Position numbers and translations under genes: made by a program. Positions 27,900 through 36,316 of a DNA stretch of 64,000 nt are shown here, in pieces. Position 1 is the stretch's first letter, and each line of letters starts with the position of its first letter. Where the stretch lies: assembly GCF_014490725.1 (NCBI RefSeq), contig NZ_JACOQL010000003.1, positions 434,001-498,000 on the forward strand. Direction: 5' to 3'. The stretch is from Paracoccus amoyensis (GTDB lineage: Bacteria > Pseudomonadota > Alphaproteobacteria > Rhodobacterales > Rhodobacteraceae). Below the pieces are notes generated by a model, which searched no databases, was not told where the DNA came from, and saw only the letters and a list, made by a program, of their open reading frames with translations.

Positions 27900-29258
27900 T
27901 CACCTCCGATTGAAGTCGGCAGAGCCAAGAACGACGGCGATGCCCTCGCGCTGGCTTTCAGCCTTGGGAACCGCCCATTCCAGCGGCTCGGTCGCGGTTG
28001 AACCAAGTGAATTGGTCAGCACGTCGCGTGGGTCGGGCAGCTGCTTTTGTAGCTTCGGCAATTCCCGGTTGGCCCAGTCGATGCGTGCGGCAATCCCCTG
28101 TGGCGTGGCCCATGCTGCAGCCTCTTCCGGCCACCCATCCGGGCCGCGCGGCAATGCCCAGGGCTGTCCCATGGCGGCCAGTCCCGCCATGATCTGATTT
28201 CGGATCTGCGGCAGCGTCAGGTTTTGCATCTTCTTGCGGCCAAAGCCAACGGCCCGAAAGGATGCCGCCATGAAATCAAAAGGTTGCCGGACCTTCTTAC
28301 GAAAATGCGTTTCAAGTTCCGGGCTTTCCGCCAAAGCCAGGTAAACCGAAGGCAAATCGCCATCGGTGTCCCGGAATACCTGCGCCAGCCGATCAACAGC
28401 CTGTTGCGGTGGATCGTCGTCGATGAAGTGGACGACCAATTTACGCGCGATGTGATTGGCCGTCGCCTCGTGCGTTGCAAGATCGCCAATCACCGCCCGG
28501 ATATCTTCGACCTGTGCGCGACCTTCGCCGCCATAGGTCTTGCCCAGCACCGTTTCGGCACCCGGCTCTGCCCGCACCGGACGGAACATCCGGTCGCTGC
28601 GCGGATCATAGCTGAGGCCGGTCAATAGCTTGGCCAATTGCCGCACGTCATCCTGAGTGTAATCCGCCCCGACGCCAAGAGAGTGCAGTTCGATCATCTC
28701 GCGGGCAAGGTTTTCGTTTATCCCCATGTTGCGCTTAGGCTGCCGCTGGGCCGCCAGGGAGTTTTCACCGACCGATTGCTGCTGATTCAGATAGCTTAGC
28801 ATGCGCGGATGCGTTTCGGCCGCATACATCAGGTCCGCGAATTTACCCGTCAGGTTCCGGCGAATGGCATCGGTCACGAAGGCCTCAGCCATTAGTGATT
28901 GCACGACCAGACCACCGGTGACCGTGAAATGATCGGCCCAGAACTGCACCAGCCGCTCGCCAAATCCGCCGGGGTTGGCGACGGCCCTTTCGAACCGGCG
29001 CTTGATGTTTAGCTGCCGCCGTTGCGAGCCCTTACGTCTGTGCGCGCGGGCAAGCATGGTTTTATCCGGCGCATCGCTGCGAACGATTTCCTGCAGCTCG
29101 ATCTGAAACTGCCGCACCTCATCCGTGACCAGATCCTGCGCGGTCGGCCTGGATTTCTGAATCGAATCAACCAGTTCCTGCGGCGTGGTTGGGGATGGGA
29201 CGCGTGGTGACAGACCATAGCCCAGCCGGATCGCCGCAAGTTCGGAATATTCAACCAT
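27900..29258 (-). CDS. DUF1800 family protein
   Basis: A 452-residue protein starting MVEYSELAAIRLGYGLSPR and carrying the family hallmarks RRFERAVANPGGFGERLVQFWADHFTV, NLAREMIELHSLGVGADYTQDDVRQLAKLLTGL and HIARKLVVHFIDDDPP. It is always linked with DUF1501, encoded directly downstream (gap four bases), forming an operon. I see no signal peptide on this protein although the partner has one. Function unknown. Confidence 0.92.
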   Translation of the reverse strand: MVEYSELAAIRLGYGLSPRVPSPTTPQELVDSIQKSRPTAQDLVTDEVRQFQIELQEIVRSDAPDKTMLARAHRRKGSQRRQLNIKRRFERAVANPGGFGERLVQFWADHFTVTGGLVVQSLMAEAFVTDAIRRNLTGKFADLMYAAETHPRMLSYLNQQQSVGENSLAAQRQPKRNMGINENLAREMIELHSLGVGADYTQDDVRQLAKLLTGLSYDPRSDRMFRPVRAEPGAETVLGKTYGGEGRAQVEDIRAVIGDLATHEATANHIARKLVVHFIDDDPPQQAVDRLAQVFRDTDGDLPSVYLALAESPELETHFRKKVRQPFDFMAASFRAVGFGRKKMQNLTLPQIRNQIMAGLAAMGQPWALPRGPDGWPEEAAAWATPQGIAARIDWANRELPKLQKQLPDPRDVLTNSLGSTATEPLEWAVPKAESQREGIAVVLGSADFNRR

Positions 29259-29334
29259 CTGCCAAATTGCCCTGTTTCACGAAGGGACAGCCCCTCGTGA
29301 AACTTTATGGCATAACCTGACAGAGAGTGTCAGA

Positions 29335-31110
29335 TCACTCTTTCGGCAGCGCCCGCAGACGCAATTCGCGCATCTGTTCGTTGGTCGGCTCGCTTGGCGC
29401 ACCCATCATCAGGTCTTCGGCGCGCTGGTTCATCGGGAACATGATGACTTCACGGATGTTTTGTTCATCCGCCAGCAGCATCACGATCCGGTCGATACCG
29501 GCCGCGCAGCCCCCGTGGGGCGGTGCGCCATAACGGAACGCCTTGACCATGCCACCAAAGCGTTTTTCGACCTCATCATGGCCATAGCCGGCCAGTTCAA
29601 ATGCCTTGAACATGATTTCCGGTTTGTGGTTACGGATCGCGCCGCTGATCAGCTCATAACCATTGCAGGCGAGGTCGTATTGATATCCCTTGACGGCCAG
29701 CGGATCGCCATTCAGCGCGTCCAGACCGCCTTGCGGCATGCTGAACGGGTTGTGGCTGAAGTCGATCTTGCCCTCGTCCGTCTTCTCATACATCGGGAAA
29801 TCGACGATCCATGCGAATTTGAACTGATTTTCCTCCGTCAGACCCAATTCGCGGCCAATTTCGTTGCGGGCGCGGCCCGCGACGGCCTCGAACGCCTCGG
29901 GCTTGCCGCCAAGGAAGAAGGCCGCGTCGCCCTCGGCCAGACCCAGTTGCAGGCGGATCGCCTCGGTCCGTTCGGGGCCGATATTCTTGGCGACGGGGCC
30001 AGCGGCTTCGGTGCTACCATCTTCGGCCTTACGCCAGAAGATATAGCCCATGCCCGGCAGGCCCTCTTTCTGGGCGAACGCGTTCATCCGGTCGGCGAAT
30101 TTGCGGCTGCCGCCGGTGGGCGCAGGAATGGCGCGAACTTCGGTGCCCTCTTGCTCCAACAGTTTCGCGAAGATCGCAAAGCCCGAGTCGCGGAAATGGT
30201 CGCTGACCACCTGCATTTCGATCGGGTTGCGCAGGTCGGGCTTGTCGCTGCCGTATTTCAGCATCGATTCCGCATAGGGGATACGCGGCCAGTTGGTATC
30301 GACCGGGCGGCCATTGCCGAATTCCTCGAACAGGCCCTGAATGACCGGCTGGATGGTGTTGAACACGTCCTCTTGTTCGACAAAGGACATCTCGACGTCA
30401 AGCTGGTAGAAATCGGTCGGGCTGCGGTCGGCGCGTGGATCTTCGTCGCGGAAGCACGGGGCGATCTGGAAATAGCGGTCGAAGCCCGCCACCATGATCA
30501 GCTGCTTGAATTGCTGAGGGGCCTGCGGCAGGGCGTAGAACTTGCCCGGATGCAGGCGCGAGGGCACCAGAAAGTCGCGTGCGCCTTCGGGGCTGGACGC
30601 GGTGATGATCGGCGTCTGGAATTCGGTAAACCCGCTGTCCCACATACGGTTGCGGATCGAGCGGACGACCTTGGACCGCAGCATGATGTTGTTGTGCAGC
30701 GATTCACGGCGCAGGTCGAGGAAGCGGTAGGCCAGACGCGTTTCTTCCGGGTAATCCAGATCGCCGAAGACCGGCAGAGGCAGCTCATCCGCCGGGCCGA
30801 GAACCTCCAAATCGGTGGCATAGACCTCGATCTCGCCGGTGGGCAGCTTGGGGTTCACCAGCGCCGCGTCGCGCAGTTTCACACGGCCATCAATGCGGAT
30901 CACGGTTTCCGCACGCAGCTTTTCCATCGCGGCAAAGGCCGGGCTGTCGCTGTCGGCCAGCACCTGCGTCATGCCGTAGTGGTCGCGCAGATCGACGAAC
31001 AGCACGCCCCCGTGGTCGCGGACCCGGTGGACCCAGCCCGACAGGCGGACGGTTTCCCCGGCATTGGCGGCGGTCAGATCGGCGCAGGTATGGCTGCGAT
31101 AGGCGTGCAT
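29335..31110 (-). CDS. aspS: Aspartyl-tRNA synthetase
   Basis: A 591-residue class II synthetase of the bacterial type. The N-terminal OB-fold anticodon domain ([24 protein letters not shown]) is followed by class II motifs: motif 2 [10 protein letters not shown] with flipping loop, and motif 3 [14 protein letters not shown], and the bacterial GAD insert (about 290-420). It charges tRNA-Asp and, if no tRNA-Asn synthetase exists, also tRNA-Asn. A 7-bp hairpin CCCCCGC/GCGGGGG (31131-31156) lies in its 5' leader. Confidence 0.98.
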   Translation of the reverse strand: MHAYRSHTCADLTAANAGETVRLSGWVHRVRDHGGVLFVDLRDHYGMTQVLADSDSPAFAAMEKLRAETVIRIDGRVKLRDAALVNPKLPTGEIEVYATDLEVLGPADELPLPVFGDLDYPEETRLAYRFLDLRRESLHNNIMLRSKVVRSIRNRMWDSGFTEFQTPIITASSPEGARDFLVPSRLHPGKFYALPQAPQQFKQLIMVAGFDRYFQIAPCFRDEDPRADRSPTDFYQLDVEMSFVEQEDVFNTIQPVIQGLFEEFGNGRPVDTNWPRIPYAESMLKYGSDKPDLRNPIEMQVVSDHFRDSGFAIFAKLLEQEGTEVRAIPAPTGGSRKFADRMNAFAQKEGLPGMGYIFWRKAEDGSTEAAGPVAKNIGPERTEAIRLQLGLAEGDAAFFLGGKPEAFEAVAGRARNEIGRELGLTEENQFKFAWIVDFPMYEKTDEGKIDFSHNPFSMPQGGLDALNGDPLAVKGYQYDLACNGYELISGAIRNHKPEIMFKAFELAGYGHDEVEKRFGGMVKAFRYGAPPHGGCAAGIDRIVMLLADEQNIREVIMFPMNQRAEDLMMGAPSEPTNEQMRELRLRALPKE

Positions 31111-31169
31111 GGCGGACCTCTTTCGTTCAGCCCCCGCATGAACAGCTTGGCGGGGGTGAAGTCAACCTG

Positions 31170-31832
31170 TCAGAAGGGTCTGACCACGTTCCCGCTGTAG
31201 AAATAATAGCCCATTCCGACCGTAAACAGCATATTCCCCGCGATGGCGTGCAAAAGCCACGCCGAAGGAAAGCCTTGCCGGACATAAGCGCGGGCAAAAA
31301 TCCAGCCGCCAACAAAGGTGATCGCGCAGACCAGCCACGACCAATACATCAGATGAGCAAAGGAAAAGATCGCGGCATTCAAGGCATATCCGGCGCGATG
31401 CGCGGGCAGCAATCCCCGGTAACGGTGGAAATACAGCACCCGGAAAATCAGTTCCTGAGGCAGGGCCGACAGCAGCGGATAAAGCAGCCAGATCATCACC
31501 ATCAATCCCGGCCTGCTTCGCGCGGTAGAAAACAACCCGTCGGGGTTGGTCAGCGACAAAATGACATAGCCGGACGTCAAGACGGCCAGCGCAATTGCCA
31601 GAACCGTCAGCCAAGGGATGCGCCGCCAGCCACGGATCAGTGACCGCCAATCGAATCCGCCGGTCAGCCAAAGCAGCAACAGCCCTGCGGTTGAAAATAC
31701 CGCCAACGCCCGAAACAGCAGATTGGTGGGCATGAACAGCGCAATAATAAGCGGCGCCCCGATATAGAGCGCCGCAAACTCAATCCTCAGCCAAAGGCCG
31801 GGTCTTAGCGTGTCAGACGTGTCTGCAACCAT
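31170..31832 (-). CDS. CPBP (Abi) family intramembrane metalloprotease
   Basis: A 220-residue protein with six to eight hydrophobic segments. The CPBP motifs are PQELIFRVLYFHR (motif 1, with Gln where most family members have the first Glu of EExxxR), FSFAHLMYWSW (motif 2) and HAIAGN (motif 3). Some Rhodobacterales members of this group show the same PQEL variant as far as I recall, so it may be a subfamily feature. Substrate unknown. ATG 31832 is used; TTG 31841 would add three residues. It overlaps the lysozyme gene end by 28 bases, implying coupling. Confidence 0.85.
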   Translation of the reverse strand: MVADTSDTLRPGLWLRIEFAALYIGAPLIIALFMPTNLLFRALAVFSTAGLLLLWLTGGFDWRSLIRGWRRIPWLTVLAIALAVLTSGYVILSLTNPDGLFSTARSRPGLMVMIWLLYPLLSALPQELIFRVLYFHRYRGLLPAHRAGYALNAAIFSFAHLMYWSWLVCAITFVGGWIFARAYVRQGFPSAWLLHAIAGNMLFTVGMGYYFYSGNVVRPF

Positions 31833-32587
31833 CGTGCCCAATCCGAGCGGGTGCCAGCAAAGGCGTTCAGGTCAACATTGCCCTGAATCCCAGGCACAAT
31901 ACCAGTGCCCGTATATTGCCAGAATGCCCAACGCTGGCCCGGATACCGGACGCGCGGGTGATCGGCTACCGAACGCAGCCAGAATTCGGCCCGCATATCG
32001 CCCAGTTGGTTATCGCGATAGAAATCCACGGTCGTATAGATGATCGGGCGCTGACCATAGTGGCGACCGACGATATCCATGAAGATCGAGGCTTCGCGCT
32101 TCACCTCGGACGGCGGCGGGCGACGGGGGCAGGTTTTCGAATTGGTCCATTCGATATCCAGAACCGGCGGCAGCGAACCAATCTCGCGCGGGACGTTCCG
32201 GATGAACCACTGCGCCTGCTCGGCCCCCGAGCGGCAGAAATAATAATAATGATAGGCGCCGCGTGGGATCCGGGCCTGTGCCGCTTCATTCCAGTAGCGG
32301 CGGAAATTCGGGTCGATGTGGTCGCCGCCTTCGGTCGATTTGATGAAGGCAAAGCTGATGCCCGAGCCGCGGACGCGGTTCCAGTCGATATCGCCCTGCC
32401 AGCGAGAGATGTCGATGCCATGGACGTCGTGGCCATAGGGGTGGCCCGAGCTCCACGGATGTGGTTGGCTGTCGCCCAGTTGCGGGTTCGCCCCCGGCCC
32501 CGGTGCCGGGCCACGCGCAGGCGTGCGCGCGCAGGCCACTGCCAGAACCAGCATCAGCCCCAGCAAGAATTTCGTAAAGATACGCAT
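31805..32587 (-). CDS. GH25 muramidase (lysozyme) lipoprotein
   Basis: A 260-residue protein with a lipoprotein signal (LLGLMLVLAVAC, Cys19) and a proline/glycine-rich linker, then the GH25 fold: HGIDISRWQGDIDW, FIKSTEGGDHIDPNF, PPVLDIEW and AFWQYTGTG. The acid/base Glu and partner Asp are within VLDIEW, and DIS near the start holds the other Asp. It cleaves the MurNAc-GlcNAc bond of peptidoglycan, here tethered to the envelope. ATG 32587 has GAGGG six bases upstream; ATG 32599 is the alternative. Confidence 0.92.
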   Translation of the reverse strand: MRIFTKFLLGLMLVLAVACARTPARGPAPGPGANPQLGDSQPHPWSSGHPYGHDVHGIDISRWQGDIDWNRVRGSGISFAFIKSTEGGDHIDPNFRRYWNEAAQARIPRGAYHYYYFCRSGAEQAQWFIRNVPREIGSLPPVLDIEWTNSKTCPRRPPPSEVKREASIFMDIVGRHYGQRPIIYTTVDFYRDNQLGDMRAEFWLRSVADHPRVRYPGQRWAFWQYTGTGIVPGIQGNVDLNAFAGTRSDWARWLQTRLTR

Positions 32588-32768
32588 TACTGCCCTCATG
32601 TTTTCGTGGCGTTTGGCACGCCTTGGAATGCTTATCGCAAAACCGTGAGCGAAAGTCACCGGGCTGTGTTGGTCACGAGTGTGTCAAAACGAAGTTAGAT
32701 GTGCTCATCAGATAGACCCCGCGGAACATTCTCCCGCAGGGTCCAATATCAGAAGTTCGCGCGTTCTT

Positions 32769-32993
32769 TTACTGGCTGGGCGTGGTTTCGGTGTCAGCCA
32801 TACCACCTTCGGCCTCGGTCGAGGTTGTCCCTTCGGGCGGTGGCGTCGTCGCAATGCCTTCGTTTTGCTCATCAAATCCGGGCATGAAGAAAAGAAAGGC
32901 AACCACAACCACGACCACTGCAAAGATAATCGCAATGATCGCGGGCTTATGACGCCTTGCCGCTCTGTTCGGATCGGTGTCGTTGCTGGACAT
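32769..32993 (-). CDS. Small single-span membrane protein, 74 aa
   Basis: The sequence has a basic N-terminus (MSSNDTDPNRAARRHKP), one long hydrophobic helix (AIIAIIFAVVVVVVAFLFFMPGF, about 18-40) and an acidic, threonine-rich tail, so it is predicted to sit in the inner membrane with its C-terminus in the periplasm. GAGGA precedes the ATG. I do not recognise a family. Downstream (32719-32747) there is a 9-bp hairpin without a T-run. Confidence 0.68.
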   Translation of the reverse strand: MSSNDTDPNRAARRHKPAIIAIIFAVVVVVVAFLFFMPGFDEQNEGIATTPPPEGTTSTEAEGGMADTETTPSQ

Positions 32994-33040
32994 GATTTCC
33001 TCAATTCTTTCTGACTTAAGGTCAACCGACCGAACACGAA

Positions 33041-34420
33041 TCAGTTCCTATCCGGAACCATTTTGCCGGGGTTCAGGATGTTCTGCGGGTCCAGCGCCTG
33101 CTTGATCGCGCCCATGACTGCCCAGGCATCGCCGTGCTGTGCGGCCATCAGATCACGCTTGCCCACGCCTATCCCATGCTCTCCGGTAATCGTGCCACCC
33201 ACGGCCAACGCGCGTTCGGCCATCTTCTTCGCGACACGCTTGGCTGCGGCGATTTCATCAGGGTTGCCAGGATCGACCAGCATGAGGGAATGAAAATTTC
33301 CGTCGCCCACATGGCCCACAATCGGGCCGATCAGCCCTTCGGCGGCAATGTCATCTGCCGCCGCATGAACCGCCGCCGGCAGTTCCGACATCGGCACGCA
33401 GACATCGGTAACCACGCCTGACGCCCCCGGACGCAGGGCAAGGCAGGCGTGATAGGCGCCATGTCGCATGCGCCACAGGCGCGCCCGGTCTTCGGCCGTC
33501 GTCGCCCAGTCAAAGTCTTTCGCGCCAAATTCCGCCGCGATCTCTCCGAACCGTCCCGCGTCCTCACGCACTCCATTGGGCGAGCCGTGAAACTCGATCA
33601 TCAAATGCGGGCTTTCGGGCAGCGTCGTGCCTTCCCGCTGATTAAACGCGCATGCGGTCGCGGCATCAACAAATTCGATCCGCGCCATTGGAATGCCCGA
33701 TTGGATCGTCGCGCTGACGCATTCGACAGCGTCATCCAGCGTGACAAAGGCACAGACTGCGCTGGCGACCTCTTCGGGCTGGCCAAACAGCTTCAGGGTC
33801 AGTTCGGTGATGATGCCCAATGTCCCTTCAGAGCCAAGGAACAGCGCGGTCAGATCATACCCCGCGCTGGATTTCACGGCCCGCGAGCCGGTGCGAATGA
33901 TCCGCCCATCTGCCAGCACAACCTGCAACGCCAGCACGTTGTCCCGCATCGTGCCGTAGCGAACCGCCGTCGTGCCGCTGGCCCGGGTTGCGGCCATTCC
34001 GCCCAGCGACGCATTGGCCCCCGGATCAACGGGAAAGAACAGCCCCGTCGCCCGCAGTTCCGTGTTCAGCGCCTCTCGGGTGACGCCGGGTTGGACGGTG
34101 ACCTGCATATCCTCGGGCCTGATCTGGACCACCTTATCCATCTGCGTCAGGTCAAGCGTGACACCGCCGGAATAGGCCAGTGCATGCCCCTCCAACGAGG
34201 TGCCGGCCCCCCAGGCGATTACCGGCACGCCCGCTGCCGAGCAGGCCGCCATGATCTGCGAAACCTCCTCTGTCGTTTTGGGCCACGCGACGGCATCTGG
34301 CGGTGGCGCCCGATGAAAACTTTCAGATTGCGCATGATGGTCGCGGTCCGCGTTGGTTTGGGAAAAGCGCGTCCCAAGCAATGCGGTCAGACTTGCGACA
34401 AGTGCTTCGGGCAATGACAT
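33041..34420 (-). CDS. dld: FAD-binding oxidoreductase, D-lactate dehydrogenase (cytochrome)-like
   Basis: A 459-residue flavoprotein of the VAO superfamily. FAD_binding_4 domain (about 35-215) shows VIAWGAGTSLEGHALAYSGGVTLDL, GGMAATRASGTTAVRYGTMRDNVLALQVVLADG and FLGSEGTLGIITELTLKL; the C-terminal FAD-oxidase domain ends with GTITGEHGIGVGKRDLM. It oxidises D-lactate or a similar 2-hydroxy acid and reduces cytochrome c or quinone. Glycolate oxidase GlcD is the nearest alternative, but glcE/glcF are missing. Start ATG 34420 has GGAGG seven bases upstream. Candidate operators lie upstream. Confidence 0.88.
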   Translation of the reverse strand: MSLPEALVASLTALLGTRFSQTNADRDHHAQSESFHRAPPPDAVAWPKTTEEVSQIMAACSAAGVPVIAWGAGTSLEGHALAYSGGVTLDLTQMDKVVQIRPEDMQVTVQPGVTREALNTELRATGLFFPVDPGANASLGGMAATRASGTTAVRYGTMRDNVLALQVVLADGRIIRTGSRAVKSSAGYDLTALFLGSEGTLGIITELTLKLFGQPEEVASAVCAFVTLDDAVECVSATIQSGIPMARIEFVDAATACAFNQREGTTLPESPHLMIEFHGSPNGVREDAGRFGEIAAEFGAKDFDWATTAEDRARLWRMRHGAYHACLALRPGASGVVTDVCVPMSELPAAVHAAADDIAAEGLIGPIVGHVGDGNFHSLMLVDPGNPDEIAAAKRVAKKMAERALAVGGTITGEHGIGVGKRDLMAAQHGDAWAVMGAIKQALDPQNILNPGKMVPDRN

Positions 34421-34438
34421 CGGCAATCCTCCGCTTGA

Positions 34439-34458
34439 TTCCGAAACTTTATTCGGAA
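34439..34458. promoter_or_regulatory. Inverted repeat upstream of dld
   Basis: A perfect 7-bp inverted repeat TTCCGAA/TTCGGAA with six bases between, 19 bases before the dld ATG. The position fits a repressor operator or a 5'-leader hairpin. No regulator gene is adjacent, so this is only a candidate site. Confidence 0.4.
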
Positions 34459-34516
34459 CCGGGCACTTGGCAAACCCCTTCCACTTCTGTCATCAACTGG
34501 TCACGAAAACGCCATA

Positions 34517-34538
34517 GTGATGTGGTCCAAACCATCAC
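34517..34538. promoter_or_regulatory. Imperfect palindrome in the dld/GT8 divergent region
   Basis: GTGATGTGGTCCAAACCATCAC has arms GTGA-TGGT and ACCATCAC around CCAA with a bulge of two bases. The TGGT-N4-ACCA core resembles GntR-family (LldR-like) sites in spirit, although the spacing differs from the usual three. It is 28 bases before the GT8 start. Confidence 0.3.
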
Positions 34539-34565
34539 AAAGCGCGACCCAAGGCAGGACGGCTC

Positions 34566-35456
34566 ATGAACAGCAACCGGATTTCCCCACTGCATCCGGC
34601 ATCAAAGCGCGGCGCACAGACCCTTCCTGACGGCCTTCTGGCCGATGGTCCTGCCCGGTCGGACCACGCTTTTGTCACGCTGGTCAGCAACAGCGCCTAC
34701 ATGCCCGGTGCCGAGGCGTTGCTGAGGTCGCTGGCGCTGACCAGGACCCCTGCCGACCTGGTGGTGATGCATCGGGGATTAGAGGCACCGCACCTGGCCC
34801 GGCTGCGCGCGCTTGGCGCAAGGCTGGTGGCGGCCGATCTGCTGCCAACCTCGCAAGCCTTTGATCAGACCCATGCCCGCGACGCCTTGCATGCCCGCGC
34901 GGCCTATACACGTGGTGGCAAACCCGCCTTCCACACCCCGCTGGATAATTTCATCAAGCTGCGCTTGTGGCAGTTGGATTATGAGCGCTGCGTTTTCATC
35001 GACGCGGATGCCATCGTTCTGCGCCCGGTGGACAAGCTGTTCCAACTGCCCGAATTCTGCGCCGCTCCGAATGTTTATGACGGGCTGGACGGGTTTCACC
35101 GCATGAACTCGGGCGTCTTTACCGCGCGGCCCGACCCGACCACCTATCGCGACATGCTGGACCGGCTGGACCGACCCGGCGTGTTCTGGCGCCGCACCGA
35201 TCAAACGTTTCTGCAGGATTATTTCCCAGACTGGCATGGCCTGTCGATCCATCACAACATGCTGCAATATGTCTGGTTCAAGATGCCGGAATTGTGGAGT
35301 TGGGACGACATTCGCATCCTGCATTTCCAGTATGAAAAGCCGTGGTCCGACCATGACAAGGTGCACCTGCTGCGCCCCCTGATCGACCTGTGGAAGGCCA
35401 TTGCCAAAGGCCAGCCCGTGCCCGATCTGTCGGCCCAGGAACGCCCCGCCGCCTGA
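34566..35456 (+). CDS. Family 8 glycosyltransferase (glycogenin/galactinol-synthase-like)
   Basis: A 296-residue soluble protein with the GT8 fold: FVTLVSNSAYMPGAEALLRSL, the metal-binding FIDADAIVLRP (Asp about 145-147, DxD) and MNSGVFTARPDPTTYRDML, and a terminal HFQYEKPWSDHD, which binds the nucleotide-sugar. It uses UDP-sugar with retention of configuration; acceptor unknown. Its stop overlaps the start of the next gene by one base (TGATG), so both are co-translated. No signal peptide. Confidence 0.88.
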   Translation: MNSNRISPLHPASKRGAQTLPDGLLADGPARSDHAFVTLVSNSAYMPGAEALLRSLALTRTPADLVVMHRGLEAPHLARLRALGARLVAADLLPTSQAFDQTHARDALHARAAYTRGGKPAFHTPLDNFIKLRLWQLDYERCVFIDADAIVLRPVDKLFQLPEFCAAPNVYDGLDGFHRMNSGVFTARPDPTTYRDMLDRLDRPGVFWRRTDQTFLQDYFPDWHGLSIHHNMLQYVWFKMPELWSWDDIRILHFQYEKPWSDHDKVHLLRPLIDLWKAIAKGQPVPDLSAQERPAA

Positions 35457-36289
35457 TGCGCATCGCCCTGACCGGAGCATCGGGCATCGTCGGCGGCTTT
35501 GTCCTGACGGCTGCACAAGATGCGGGCCATCATGTCACCGTGTTCGGTCGCGATAACGGCTACCATCTGGGCGACGCGCCCGATCTTGGCGGCTACGACG
35601 CCCTGATCCACTGCGCTTTCGCCCATATCCCCGGCCGTTATCGAGGCGGAGAGGGAGGTGACGCCGCAGGGTTTCGACGTCTCAATCTGGACGGGTCAAC
35701 ACGCCTGTTCGACGCCGCTGCACAGAGCGGCGTTCCCCGCATTGTCTTTCTGTCCTCGCGCGCGGTTCACGACGGCTATCCACCGGGCACAGTCCTGACG
35801 GATGATCTGCCTGCACGACCGTCCAGTCTTTATGGTCAGGTCAAGGCGCTGGCCGAAACTCACCTGCAACAGCTTGCCGAACAAGGAATACTGACAACAG
35901 CCCTGCGCGCGACGGGGGTATACGGCCCCGGCCCGGCGCATAAATGGCGCAGCCTGTTCGCAGACTATCTTGCCAACAAGCCCGTAACACCGCGTGTCGC
36001 AACTGAATTGCACGGCGATGATTTGGCCGCTGCCATAGTGTCGCTGCTGAAAACGCCCGGACCGCCACGGATTGCGAATGCCAGCGATCTGATCCTTGAT
36101 CGACACGACCTTCTGGCCGAATTCGCCAATCTGACCGGCTGCAGAAATGCCCTGCCCGCCCGCGCGGATGATGCGACGCTTAGCGTCCTTCGTTGTGACG
36201 CGCTGCGCGCATTGGGCTGGGCGCCCGGTGGCATGAAGTTACTGCGAAAATCCTTGCCCCTGATGCTGGACCCGCAGCCCGAACTGTGA
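35456..36289 (+). CDS. NAD-dependent epimerase/dehydratase family protein
   Basis: A 277-residue extended SDR. TGASGIVGG binds the dinucleotide; active-site YGQVK and the preceding SSRAVHDG serine are in place. The HGDDLAAAIVSLL segment is typical for sugar-nucleotide epimerases. Coupled to the GT8 gene, it may make or modify the sugar donor for it, which is inference. The next gene (ClC) starts 27 bases downstream. Confidence 0.85.
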   Translation: MRIALTGASGIVGGFVLTAAQDAGHHVTVFGRDNGYHLGDAPDLGGYDALIHCAFAHIPGRYRGGEGGDAAGFRRLNLDGSTRLFDAAAQSGVPRIVFLSSRAVHDGYPPGTVLTDDLPARPSSLYGQVKALAETHLQQLAEQGILTTALRATGVYGPGPAHKWRSLFADYLANKPVTPRVATELHGDDLAAAIVSLLKTPGPPRIANASDLILDRHDLLAEFANLTGCRNALPARADDATLSVLRCDALRALGWAPGGMKLLRKSLPLMLDPQPEL

Positions 36290-36316
36290 TCCGCTGGCCG
36301 CAGGGACAGGTCAGCG

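Noticed and set aside
29317..29333. CTGACA-gagag-TGTCAG hairpin after aspS
   Set aside because: Six-base stem with no T-run on either strand; too weak to call a terminator.
29461..31200. 579-codon plus-strand open frame opposite aspS
   Set aside because: Lies wholly over AspS, which carries all class II motifs; the antisense protein shows no domain.
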